From Leptobrachium leishanense (taxonomy: Eukaryota; Chordata; Amphibia; Anura; Megophryidae): 64,000 nucleotides of DNA. The stretch covers positions 56,032,881 through 56,096,880 of the forward strand of contig CM019063.1 of assembly GCA_009667805.1 (NCBI GenBank). The letters are read 5' to 3'. The translations under genes were made by a program, and so were the position numbers. Shown here piece after piece: positions 1 to 11,591 of this stretch (positions are counted from its first letter, which is position 1; each line of letters opens with the position of its first letter). The notes under the pieces were generated by a model. That model saw nothing but the letters and a program-made list of their open reading frames with translations, was not told the origin of the DNA and searched no databases.

Positions 1-117
1 CGGTAGGGGATTTGCTCAGCACATTTGTATTCAAAGTTACCCACTGCTCAAGCACCTGAATATTCGTCACTTGTCCCTATATCTCATCCTGCAGCATATT
101 AATTATTTCTGCATATC
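1..117 (-). CDS. spef2: Possible seventh spef2 exon, partial, with in-frame TAG
   Basis: On the minus strand a pyrimidine-rich acceptor (ctctctcaacag) ends just before position 117. The frame required by the preceding exon (one base carried over, so GGA is completed) reads YAEIINMLQDEI, a TAG stop, then GQVTNIQVLEQW and TLNTNVLSKSP to the window edge. The right phase, the good acceptor and the protein-like composition on both sides of the stop suggest a true exon continuing SPEF2 after its adenylate-kinase-like domain. The TAG argues against it unless it is a base error, an allele or a decayed or alternative exon. I did not recognise the peptide itself, so the call rests on phase and splice site. 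Confidence 0.35.
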
Positions 118-595
118 CTGTTGAGAGAGGGCAGTACGCTCCATCCCCTGAGGAGCCACATTCCACTTACTGCTATGGGGATTTTAATGTAATAATCATA
201 CTAATATCACAAGACCTGGTGTGTCTCCATCATGTCACCATTTAAAATATATCTTGTACACACTTCATAGGATGTTTGTGCCTAAATCAGTGTAAGTTAC
301 AATGTATATTAGACGGAAAGCAAAGCTACCAAGAGGGAGCTCATTACACACATATAAAGCGCAGGCTGGTAGCAACTATGTATCTTATCAATGTTCTAGA
401 ATTAATGTTTCTCCGGGTTATCAACTGCAAATTCAAATCTACATTTATTCATCCACTATATTTATACATTCCTCACTAGGAATGTCTTACCTAATTTAGC
501 AGTGTTTATTACTTGGACTCTGAGCGCTGGATCAGTTACTGTATCTCTGAGCCAGTGAAAGGGTTAATGGATCCAGCGCTCAGAGTAACTGTAAT
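118..595. other. Intronic sequence, nothing recognised
   Basis: No coding frame or known repeat was recognised. From about 520 a short inverted pair built on the motif GAGCGCTGGATC precedes the foldback that follows. Confidence 0.4.
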
Positions 596-805
596 AACAC
601 TGAAAAATTAGTTATCTAGGTAAAATGATTATTAATGTGGCTAAGATCCTGTTTTTAGTTAGCAGCACTCAGTGTCTGCCCCATCAGAAGTGACTTGGCT
701 TTGAGCGCTGATATCTCACCAAGTCACTTCTGATGGAGCAGACATGGAGTCACTGAGCTACAGTAATAATCATTTTACTTAAACAACACATTTTTCAGTG
801 TTATC
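596..805. repeat. Foldback (palindromic) repeat
   Basis: AACACTGAAAAATTAG and GTAAAATGATTATTA near 596-637 recur inverted near 762-802. Inside them GTCTGCCCCATCAGAAG at about 676 pairs with its inverted partner near 725-742. The whole stretch would fold into one long imperfect hairpin around a short loop (ctttgagcgctgatatctca). It looks like a non-autonomous foldback transposon. No flanking target duplication is evident, so the limits are approximate. Confidence 0.6.
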
Positions 806-990
806 CAGCGCTGGAGTCATTAATAAATTAGTTACATCGGACATCTGAGAAACTGTAACAGCCGAATAGTTATTTTACAGTGACTCTGATACAGTAACTG
901 TATCTCTCCATGAAGTGTAACAGCAGACATCGGCAGAGAGATACAGTTACTGTAACAGCAGACTTCAGCAGAGAGATACAGTAACACAAG

Positions 991-1151
991 CAGCTGATCT
1001 CTGCGCTCAGAGATGCATTTGATTTTTGGAGGAAAGAAATTAGTTTAAATACGAAAGAAATCTAAACGAATTTTGTGGGCAACTAAATAAATTTTATTTT
1101 AGGACGAATCCATTCGTCCAAAACGAAATTTTGTGGTGTGCACATGTCTAA
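991..1151. mobile_element. Terminal fragment of a hAT-like MITE
   Basis: The stretch is rich in CGAAA/TTTCG motifs and ends in GTGCACATGTCTA. Read inverted this is TAGACATGTGCAC, a terminus style seen in short hAT-like elements. A similar start (TAGACATGTC) occurs alone near 6706. The matching opposite end was not found, so the superfamily is inferred. Confidence 0.35.
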
Positions 1152-2027
1152 TAAATATATATGTTTTTATCCGATTATTGATTATTGTATTTTTCAAAGC
1201 AAAACACTTAGGAGAATTTAGGAGTGTTTAGGAGAATTTCTAGGAAATATAAACGATTGATATTTGTGTCTCGTATAAATTTCTTATGAAAGAATAATCC
1301 CTACCATATTGGAGGCTTGGCTGATAAATCCAATATATAACGTGTTGTATTCACGTGCAGAGATTATATCCGACATTTGCTTGCGGCTTGGACATAGCTA
1401 GTCCTTACTGTAAATTAAAGTCTCCTACTCCTTGTATAGGAGGTGTTAGTGTGCGCCTGGGATTAGAAGAATAAGCTATTCCTAGGTAGCATAGCCTGTT
1501 CTTCTATTCTGGTGCCTGCACTTCTTAAAGAAATACTGACTCTCTGATCATGGTTTTAAGTGATTTTGGTTTTGCAAAATCACTTAAATGGTTAAAATAA
1601 AACCCTCAAGAATCCCTCACTCACCCCTCATCCCACAGTGGAAAGGGCAGTGCAAACCAACACTTTCTCTCGTTGCGAGCAGTTGGAGACTGGGAACAAA
1701 AAGTTCTCAGTGTCCTTTTGGGTTTCGTCTGCGGCTCCTGCATGATCCTGGGAGTGCGAGCTTGTAGCAGGGATGCGTTGCACTCCATGGAGTCCTTGTA
1801 GCGTGTACCTTCGGCACGCGCGGTTCTACTGCCCATATCCATCTGCGTCTCCATGCCGCAGGGTGAGAGACTCTGTTAACTCCTCCAGCCTGATGGCAAT
1901 GCATGTCAGCTCATGTTCTCTTTGATAGTGTGTAAAGTATAAACTATGCTTATCTTTTCTAGGCCAAAATGCGTGGATCAAGTCTGTCTCACTGCTGGAC
2001 AAAGCTTAAGCAATACATCATATAGAG
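1152..2027. other. Intronic sequence, nothing recognised
   Basis: It contains a short minus-strand open frame around 1621-1904 with no recognisable domain, splice pair or codon signal. I see no supported gene. Confidence 0.4.
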
Positions 2028-3113
2028 CAGGGCTTTCCAGTATGCCACGACACATTAGTGTGTCGGCGGCATGCTCTTGGTGTGTTGCGCGCCGAGCGCA
2101 CCTCCAAGCCGTGCACGCTCGCCCCATTAAAATAATCAAATCAGCTTATGTGCGTTGCATCCATTCGGCAGCCTGCATTCATAGCAGTTGCCAAGTGAAA
2201 ACCGCGCCCCCGCTACCAGCTCATCCTTTGGAGACCCGCGCGGCATAGGACTTGGTAATTTCCCAGAGGCTAATGGGCTGCTGGGGCAAATTTGGCTATA
2301 TTTTTGGGCTGGAGTCAGTTTGAGGAACGTGAGGAGATTTGAAAAAGGGGAGGGGAACCAAAGAAAAAAAGAAAGGGGGAGAAAGTGAGAGAATGAAGAA
2401 GATGGGGAAGTCAGATTAACAGGTCTATTTAAAGAAAGGTGAAATGCAGGAGAATGACTGGAGAAGTGAAAATTCTAGGTCAAAATAGCCAAACCAGAAA
2501 AATTCTCCCATTTATCTCACTTTCCAAATCGGCTATTTTGTCTAGATTGCTCTCTTCTCCTGCCAGTTCTTCTGGTTTTCACCTTTCTCTGAATAACCCT
2601 GTTTGAAGGAGAAAGACAACATGAAAAAGGAGGGAGAAAGATCAAAGAAAAAGAAAAGAGTGAGAAAGTGAAACAGCGAAGAAGAAAGAGAAAGCTAAGC
2701 ATTAAAAACAATCCTGTAACGAATTAAAACCTAAAAATAAACGTGCATAGATTTATTCATTAAATTGCAGTTGAATTACCTGTAAAACTGATAAGTTTCT
2801 AATGAAAAAAAGAAAATATTCAGAAGTTGTGTTCATCCCATAAACCTCATGCATCCCATTAAAATTGTAAGAAGTTATCGGTGTTATTTAACAATATATG
2901 TTATTATATTAGGAATCATATTTTAAAAAATATAAATGAAAAGGTTTCATGAGATATGTTGTGACCCCATATATTTCGTTGTTACAATGCGTGTCTGTAT
3001 CTATTATAACGAGTTAGTTTAAACGTGGTTTGCCGTGTAACTGAATCACTGTGTCACCAAATGATGCATGTCTGAACAGTGTGTCACCGACACAAAAAGG
3101 TTGGAAAGCTCTG
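2028..3113. mobile_element. hAT-type non-autonomous element
   Basis: The termini CAGGGCTTTCCA (left) and, inverted, CAGAGCTTTCCA (right) form terminal inverted repeats. They are flanked by near-identical 8-bp duplications, ATATAGAG at 2020-2027 and ACATAGAG at 3114-3121 (7 of 8 bases), as hAT insertions make. Inverted GTGTGTCGG/CCGACACA motifs lie subterminally. No transposase is present. The interior is purine-rich (GAAAGGGGGAG-type stretches, 2340-2700). The element ends 64 bp from the spef2 exon at 3177-3433. Confidence 0.75.
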
Positions 3114-3176
3114 ACATAGAGACTTTCCCAGTTTTACATGACACATGACGTAAATAATATTCACTACTAGTCTCAC

Positions 3177-3433
3177 CAGGTGGTTGAGCAGCTCGATGTA
3201 ATACTGCACTGTCTGAAATGTCTATCAATATAGCAAAGTCAAGAGCAGAGAAAGGCGGAGGAGAATCTTTATGTCCTGTTGGATTTTTGACTAATGACGA
3301 TCTCTTGGCCCTCTTATTCTTTCCTCTAGCTTTTTCTGAGTCGATTCCTGTGAGGGCTTTCTCAAATAATCTGGCCTGATCAACTGTAGTTGGGAAACCA
3401 TCCAGGATCCAGCCGGTATTTTCTGGAATATGT
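3177..3433 (-). CDS. spef2: spef2 exon (adenylate-kinase-like domain, DGFP motif)
   Basis: This is the exon farthest 3' that is clearly open. The acceptor ttgttttctag precedes ACATATTCC and the donor GTGAGA follows CCACCTG, giving 257 bp entered in phase 2 and left with one base over. It encodes HIPENTGWILDGFPTT, then VDQARLFEKALTG, a basic linker (KARGKNKRAKR) and DFAILIDISDSAVLHR. GWILDGFP matches the adenylate-kinase motif that closes the nucleotide site, but the arginine that normally follows (DGFPR) is threonine, which suggests a non-catalytic kinase fold as expected in SPEF2. SPEF2 is a sperm-tail and ciliary protein of the axoneme central apparatus, needed for flagellum assembly. Assignment to SPEF2 rather than another adenylate-kinase paralogue rests on this exon together with the proline-rich P-loop exon at 34083-34302. 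Confidence 0.85.
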
Positions 3434-3765
3434 CTAGAAAACAACAACATGAAAAGTACAAACAGTGAAGGTGATACCTTTTTCCTATAACGAGTGAATT
3501 GTCAAGAATTAATGAAACATAATGGCTAATGTCAGGGTCGTATTCAGACAGGGTGCTGCCCTATTCACTCCAAATTCTGCTGCCCTCCTCCTCCTATCAA
3601 ATGGGACCATGAGCGTTCTGGATATTGGAATCTTCTGGATTTTGGAATACGGGCGATTCCAATGTCTGAGAGGAAGGAGATCATGGCAGGAGAGCCACAA
3701 TCCTCTTCCTCCTGCAGGAGCAGTATGTACTGTACACATGCTGGCAGAGCTGCGCAGCCATTTTC
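3434..3765. other. Intron, nothing recognised
   Basis: Intron between the exons at 5626-5729 and 3177-3433, upstream of the minisatellite. No feature recognised. Confidence 0.4.
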
Positions 3766-4560
3766 CGCAGCTTCAGAGCCCTCATCAGCTCCCATGCACC
3801 TTTCAGAGCCCTCATCAGCTCCCATGCACCTTTCAGAGCCCTCATTAGCTCCCATGCACCCTTCAGAACCCTCATTAGCTCCCATGCACCCTTCAGAACT
3901 TACGTCAGCTCTCATCCACCCATCAGAACTCACGTCAGCTCCAATCCATCCTTTTGAGCCCTCATCAGCTCCCATGCACCTTTCAGAGCCCACATCAGCT
4001 CCCATCCACCCTTCAGAATTCACATCAGCTCCCATCCATCCTATAGAGCTCACGTCAGATCCCATGCACCTTTCAGAGCCCACATCAGCTCCCATCCACC
4101 CTTCAGAATTCACATCAGCTCCCATCCATCCTATAGAGCCCACGTCAGATCCCATGCACCTTTCAGAGCCCACGTCAGCTGCTCCCTTGCATTCATCAGA
4201 GCACACATTAGCTCCCATGCATTCATCAGAGCACACATTAGCTCCCATCAGAGTCTACATTAGCTCCCATCAGAGCCTACATTAGCTCCCATGCACCTTT
4301 CAGAGCCCACATCAGCTCCCCAGCACCCTTCAGAACTCATGTCAGCTCCCATCCATCCTTTAGACCCCACGACAGATCCCATGCACCCTTAAGAGCCCAC
4401 GTCAAATCCCATGCACCCTTCAGAGCCCACGTCAGATCCCATGCAGCCTTCAGAGCCCACATCAGCTCCCATGCACTCTTCAGAGAGCACATCGGCTGCT
4501 ATACACCCTTCAGAGAGCACATCGGCTGCCATATACCCTTCAGAGGCCATTTCCAACCCA
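3766..4560. repeat. Minisatellite, 30-bp unit, about 26 copies
   Basis: The unit is of the type CCCATGCACC TTTCAGAGCC CTCATCAGCT with variants (CACATCAGCT, CACGTCAGAT, CATCCATCC). Spacing is 30 bp for most of the array, with slips near 4240-4290. Because 30 is divisible by three, long open frames appear on both strands (SEPTSAPMHP-like on plus, GADVGSEGCM-like on minus). These are repeat artefacts inside a spef2 intron, not genes. Confidence 0.9.
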
Positions 4561-5129
4561 TCCATTAAGCTAACAGCTCCATTCGTTAGACTCTGTGCAA
4601 CATATCGCAGGCTGGGGCTGCACAAAAGTCTCCCAGCATGTGCTGAGCTCTGCTGCAACGATCGGGAACTGCATCTCTGATAAGCAGGACTTGTCCAGAA
4701 CATCAGGGAGGTTAGCATAACTAATATTTGGAAGACAATGAAAAGCGAAGATTTCAGAGTCTTCCAGGTTAGGCATGTACAAATTGTATGAGCATGTACA
4801 TAAATATAAAATTAATATACAGATTAGGACCAGTTGGAGTCAATCAATATATGTCATCTTCGAGTAGATTGCCAAATTCCCTTTTATGAAAATTTATATT
4901 TGATGATGTTATAGCCTACTGAGCTTGTATATCTGAAGTTTTTTCACCCCGCATTTAAAAAAACCCCAGAAATGTTGCAATATAAAAAAAATAACTATGT
5001 GTCAGTAAAATTGTAATGTACAACAAAAGTGAAGTATCTTACATCAATTGAATTCTTGCAACATTTATTATAGTTTACAGACTCATTGTTGGGTGTTTTA
5101 TAGTTTTGCATCTCTGTTAAACACCCGCA
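4561..5129. other. Intron, nothing recognised
   Basis: AT-rich in its second half. A short minus-strand frame at 4570-4782 has no domain. Confidence 0.4.
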
Positions 5130-5570
5130 CACAATGAAAATATCAGACCTCAAAGAAACATTAAAACACAATCTGCCGAAAACCTGCCGAATGTATCTGA
5201 CAATATTAGCAAACCCATCAAATCAATCTGAAAAAAGCCAACCACCTGCTGAACAGACTGCCGCCGCCGCCGGAAAAAGCCAACAAGCCGCTGAACAAGG
5301 GGAAAAAAAATAAAACACTGCAACTTTGAAAAGGCCGTTAAAAAAAATATACTGCATCAAAATGCCTGGAAATAATATATAAGGTCCTAATAATAAAAAG
5401 GACTTTTGCAGAAAAAAAACGAACTTTTAAAATAATCAGGAAACAAAAATTACGCCGAAAAAATCCTGAAAAATGCCTAATAAAATCCCCAAAAATAAAT
5501 AAAGAGACTTTTTGCTGCAAATGTAAAGAATAAACGGCTGAATAAATATTTAAAAACCGGTTTCCTGTTT
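5130..5570. mobile_element. Fragment of MITE family shared with 21.5, 23.6 and 25.0 kb
   Basis: It has the same interior landmarks, in the same order, as the longer copies: CCGGAAAAAGCCAAC, ATAATATATAAGGTCCTA, AATCCTGAAAAATGCCT, AGAGACTTTTTGCTGCAAA and AGAATAAACGG. Both terminal inverted repeats are missing here. Non-coding. Confidence 0.6.
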
Positions 5571-5625
5571 CGATCCAAAAAGTATTGTATGCTATGAATA
5601 TTTTGTAGGAACCCAGCCAGCTTAC

Positions 5626-5729
5626 TTGATAGCATGAATAATTATCTTGATAAGCAAGTCATCAGATGCTCCTTTCCCTTTCCTTAACTGCTTTTCCAGC
5701 ATTTGTCCGAGCTGTGCTTGTTCAGATGG
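5626..5729 (-). CDS. spef2: spef2 exon (adenylate-kinase-like domain)
   Basis: The acceptor gttttcttttgcag and donor GTAAGC bound a 104-bp exon entered in phase 0 and left with two bases. It encodes PSEQAQLGQMLEKQLRKGKG then ASDDLLIKIIIHAI. The pattern G..(L/M)...L..G....DDLL..I...AI is the adenylate-kinase stretch that precedes the DGFP helix, and the next exon (3177-3433) supplies that DGFP in the matching phase. The previous exon (19970-20040) ends in phase 0, as required. The intron on its 5' side is about 14 kb and holds the inverted PLE unit and a Tc1 element. Confidence 0.83.
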
Positions 5730-5766
5730 CTGCAAAAGAAAACACTCTGTCATTTTATCACATATT

Positions 5767-6473
5767 GGGCCATATTACATCCTCTGCGCAAATGTCCAGC
5801 GTTATCGTGTGAAAATTAACATGATATTCGGATCCGAACGCATTTTCTCATCTGTCAAAAAATAACGTAGGTAAAAAAAATGCGCAAAACGAAGTGTAAT
5901 ACGCGCGTAGTAACGTTGTGCATGTAAATCAGTGCGCGGAATTTTTTTTTTACGGGATTCAGCCAATCAGAATTAAGAACCTTAATTGACATAATTCACC
6001 TTAATTGACTCACTAATGTTTTTGCACCGGTCAAAGTAAATCTGAGTATACATGCTGCCGCAATAAAAAAAATATGCACGAATTCACAATTTTATTGTTT
6101 GGGGATGTGTAGAATGTGTAACTATACTGTGCTGTATTTTTTTTTTGTGCTGGTGTATTTTGTTTCGGCCAGAACGTTCAGATTTGCAGTTAACACCAAG
6201 CTTTCAAAGACGTTAAAATTATGCGCGCAAACGTCGTTCGTAGGAAGTTGCGCATCTATTGAAATACCATCCGCTTAACGCATTTGCGCTTCAATGTTAA
6301 GTATAGGACGCGCACAGTTCATCACGCTCACGCAAGTCCATCCGCGTTAAACGATAACGCGCATAGTTTGCGCGAACGTTGAAATACGACGTTCTGCGCA
6401 AATGGTTTTGTCCTCTCGCAAATGCGCATTTGCGTGCGCGCAAAACCGATGCGCGAGGATTGCAATATGGCCC
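5767..6473. mobile_element. PIF/Harbinger-like MITE
   Basis: It begins GGGCCATATTACATCCTC and ends in the inverted counterpart GAGGATTGCAATATGGCCC, with ATT duplicated outside (5764-5766 and 6474-6476). A three-base duplication and GGG-starting termini fit PIF/Harbinger. The interior is rich in GCGCAAA/TTTGCGC words in both orientations. Related termini occur at 29336, 30218 and near 59200. Non-coding. Confidence 0.7.
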
Positions 6474-6476
6474 ATT

Positions 6477-7061
6477 GTCGGGTATTTTCATAGGAAAACA
6501 GAATGGTTCCTGTAGCCATTTTGTGTATAGTCATTCTAATCCCTATTCTTTCTTCTAACACATTTTTTTTTAAATTACCTTTCACCTACATTGGAAAGAC
6601 TGGGGTTCAAAAAGAGTTTAAATTCATTAGTGGTATAAACGAATTATATGTGTGTTTTAAAATTAATATTATCTGTAGACATGAAGACGCTATAGATAAA
6701 GGCTAGACATGTCAAAACGAAAATTTATAGTTGTCTGATTCGCTAAGAAGTCTTTGAATAAAATATTTTTTTTTAAGATTTCTAAAAAATATCTATGCAC
6801 AAATATATATAATCACATATATTTTATGTATCCAATATATATATTAATAGAAAAGAATAGATGCTTTAATATTTTATAGAGTATAACTATGATATATATA
6901 TGTTGAAGATTTAGAAATACTTTAGTTTAAAAGTAGAAACATTCCATTTTCACTAATAAGAGTAAATGTAGAATCTGTGATACTAAATTTAAAAATGAGG
7001 AAAAAGTGAGACGGTCTTTGTTTGAGTAGAAGATCCCAATAGAAGATTATGACTTATGACC
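6477..7061. other. AT-rich intron, nothing recognised
   Basis: Very AT-rich with short (TA)n tracts. TAGACATGTC near 6706 resembles one end of a hAT-like MITE, but no partner end was found. Confidence 0.35.
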
Positions 7062-7063
7062 TA

Positions 7064-8678
<1,615 letters not shown>

Positions 8679-8680
8679 TA

Positions 8681-9167
8681 TGTCAAACATATAAGAAATA
8701 AATAGTGTAATTTTATGTTAAATCAACACTGCCCTCTAGTGTTATATTATGAGTTGGCAGGTATCATTGAATCTATAGGTATATAGGTATATGCTAATTA
8801 GAAGGCATGTGATAAGTGATGTCAAACACCCTATATCTGTCTAACCACAGAGCGCATTGAGGCATTCATGCATTCATTCTTCCTCTCAAGCAATTCTCAT
8901 TCTTCCTTTCACTCACGCACTCACTCTTCCTCTCACTCACTCATATCATGAACAAAGAACATGAAATGAGTCGTGCTCAAGGAGAGACTCAAAAGAGAGA
9001 CAAAGAAACTAAGATGGACATATATTTATAACATCTTAGAAACTTTTTATAATATTCTCACAAAAAGTTTTTAGTGCAGAACAACAACAGAAGATGTAAC
9101 AGTACCAGAAAGGAATATGGATTTACAAAACTCATGTTTAAAATAACATGCGGGGTACAGATTGGAC
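8681..9167. other. Intron with CACTCACT-rich simple repeat
   Basis: CACTCA/TTCCTCTCACTCA simple-sequence tracts lie at about 8870-8945. Nothing else recognised. Confidence 0.45.
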
Positions 9168-9353
9168 TTGTGTTTCCCAAACCTGCCCTCTGGTCCCCCT
9201 AACAGGTCAGGTTTACAGGATATGTGAAGCACAGCACAGGTGATCTGATTTGCTGTTCAGTGATTGCAGGATTCAGTCTGCACTTCCCCAAGGCGATCCT
9301 TAAAACCAGGCCTGTTAAAAGGTACCTGAGGACCAGGTTGGGAACAACTGGAT
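9168..9353. mobile_element. Foldback MITE (TTCCCAACCTGGTCCTC type)
   Basis: TTTCCCAAACCTGCCCTCTG and CTAACAGGTCAGGTTT at the left are inverted at the right as AAACCAGGCCTGTTA and GAGGACCAGGTTGGGAA. This short palindromic repeat type is widespread in vertebrates. Non-coding; limits approximate. Confidence 0.65.
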
Positions 9354-9368
9354 TGGGCCAAGTTAGAC

Positions 9369-9382
9369 AACAGCAAATTTAA
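9369..9382. repeat. 14-bp target duplication, left copy
   Basis: AACAGCAAATTTAA here and again at 18170-18183 bracket the whole inverted PLE unit. Confidence 0.8.
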
Positions 9383-9395
9383 TCGAAAAAGTGTG

Positions 9396-9427
<32 letters not shown>

Positions 9428-9429
9428 CT
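9396..9429. repeat. (TA)n microsatellite at PLE terminus
   Basis: A TATATATA tract at the outer 3' end of the left PLE copy, just inside the target duplication. Confidence 0.8.
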
Positions 9430-10259
9430 ATACAGTGTGGGCGCCTGCTAAATTTAAGATAAAGTGCTAAGATAAAGTGCTAATAAATAGTCAGATGCTG
9501 CCTATAACATGGTAAAAAACACACATAAAACAACCAAAATATGTGTCATAAATTACAAAGGAAAGAACAAAACCATACGGCGCATCCAGTTGGTTAATAA
9601 GTGAACATGCAAAAGTTCATAGTAAAGTGCAACATTGCTTGAAGAAAATTCAAAATACCATCATTTTTAAAGTGCACGTGCATAAAGTGAATTTCCAATA
9701 GCAAAGTCCAATGTGTGGAATAAAAAGAGGGGAGATACTCAAGTTATAGTTAATCCAATACTCAAAAAAACAGAGAGAGTGTTCCTCAAAAAAAGCACAT
9801 CATAGAAAAACAATAATAGTGCAGATAGTCATCACAGAGTTGGTCAAAAATGTTTTAGCCAAAGTACAGACCACTCACATTTAGGGGAGCCCAAGGGTCC
9901 TGGCTCAAGGAAAGAAAGCCTATGGCCAAATACAGGGTGGCACTTCCCTTATTTCGTCCGTAATAGGTACTAAATAAAGCAGAAAGAATCGGGAAACGAC
10001 ACTCCCATAGCGTAAAACTGTATTTAAAAAATAATAATAGAGATAGGGAGAAGGGACCACACTCACCAATTCTGGAGCCTCACGGTATTCGGCTCAATGA
10101 ATATAGCCTTGGGCACTCTTAAGGGTGAAGGCCCAGACCCCCTTTATCTCAGCAGCAGACAATAAAGGTATGTCGATATTGAAGAGTCGGAGAAGGTAGC
10201 AAGTGGGGGGTTATAAAACCAATCTATTTATTTAGATAAAAATGGGACAAAAAAAGGTC

Positions 10260-10303
10260 TACCGAGACGCGTTTCGGCTTAAAAAAGCCTTCCTCAGTCG
10301 GTA
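10260..10303 (-). ncRNA. Hammerhead-ribozyme-like motif, left PLE arm
   Basis: On the minus strand: TACCGA (stem I), CTGAGGA (core), an extra A, GGCTT-TTTT-AAGCC (stem II hairpin), GAAAC, GC, GTC (cleavage triplet), TCGGTA (stem I partner). Stem I pairs perfectly. Stem III is only A-U plus C-G around GC, but ACGCGT is self-complementary, so two RNAs could form it as a dimer. Hammerheads are known in Penelope-like elements, where they process the RNA. The unpaired A between the core and stem II departs from the strict consensus. Confidence 0.65.
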
Positions 10304-10636
10304 TAAAATACTCAATGTCCATATACATATAAAAAGTAGTATAAAAATAAAAGTGAAAACGTCCTCTCTTATAATGTACCGTAATTGTGCTTCTTCCGGC
10401 CGCGTTGGCAAGATGTCCGCTTCCTGCTTCCGGTCGTGCGACTTCCTGTCAGGTAATTTTACCCAGTAATGCTTAGCGGTTCATACACGCTCTTATCAAA
10501 AGGGTTGCAGCGGGTTGCCGATCGCGGTTGCGGGGAGCTCTTTAAACCAAATCAACATAAAGACAAATAAGAACGAACATCAGACAAATCGCATAATGTA
10601 CATAAAATTAGAATCAGGCGACATTTATGCTTCATT

Positions 10637-11060
10637 TAGTCTAGCTGTTGATAAACAGGAAATTACCCAGTAAGGCCTTGCGGCAAATTTCAATTTCGGT
10701 TTCACCTGAATATCTATTATGGCTGGACATTTAATCCCAGTGTGTAGTCGCCACTTACATATGGGACAGTAGCAACAAAAGGGAAGTTGGAAAAAAATGG
10801 GGCGATTGATTTTTACACACATTACTAGATCGCAAAGGTTAATCCATACTAATCTGGCTGTTGATAAACGGGAAATTACCCAGTAAAGCTTTGCGGTGAG
10901 TTTCAGTTTCGATTCCGCCTGGATATCTAATATGGCTAAATATTTAATCTCAGTGTGTAGTCACCACTAGCATGTGGGACAGCAGCAACATTAAAAACTG
11001 AAGCGATCGATTTTTACACATATTACTAAATCACAGGGGTTTATCCATAATAATCGCGGG
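10637..11060 (-). repeat. Tandem duplication in PLE 3' region, about 215-bp unit
   Basis: Two diverged copies (about 10637-10851 and 10852-11060) share CTGTTGATAAAC, AAATTACCCAGTAA, CTCAGTGTGTAGTC-type and GATTTTTACACA words in the same order. The same pair occurs in the opposite arm at about 16625-17040, so the duplication predates the inverted unit. Confidence 0.75.
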
Positions 11061-11591
11061 GATTTATCCATAATAATCGCGGGAATAGATTCAGGCTAGC
11101 ATAGATGTTTATCAGTCCACAATAAAAAAAGAGAGGGAGGAGGAAGGGAAAAGCTCGATGTACATAATAGAGCTGAAGACACAATCAGTCAACATCCAAA
11201 CTTCCAATAGGGCCCAACAACTAATTTTGATTTTGGCCTCACATACAGTGAATTCGGATATTTATTCTGGGATAATATTAATGCTACAGCATTGTTAAAT
11301 ATTGGATCATAAAGAAAGGGGTTTATAAAGGTATAAGGGAGGAGATACCATGCAGGGGAATCTGGTAAAATAACTTAATTAAAATATATAAGGGTATTAG
11401 ACCGAAAATGAATTAAGCCATATACTAGAAAGGGTTATAAATGGAGGACCAATTAAGACCTAATATGAGAATAGTGAGGGGAAAATAATCCAATGTTATT
11501 AGAAATGTTAGTCATTGAGGAAATGGCACAGCTCAAAGTCTGCGTTCAATCCGTGAGGCTGGAGCGCATTCATTAGAAAAATCCACCTCAT

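Noticed and set aside
1621..1904. Short minus-strand frame resembling a possible exon
   Set aside because: No acceptor/donor pair in phase with the spef2 exons and no recognisable domain.
3565..4285. Overlapping 200-codon open frames on both strands
   Set aside because: Produced by a 30-bp tandem repeat whose length is a multiple of three; no start context, splice sites or domain.
10242..10469. 75-codon frame overlapping the hammerhead-like motif
   Set aside because: Present in both PLE arms because the noncoding DNA is duplicated; no domain, and it lies outside the RT-nuclease frame.
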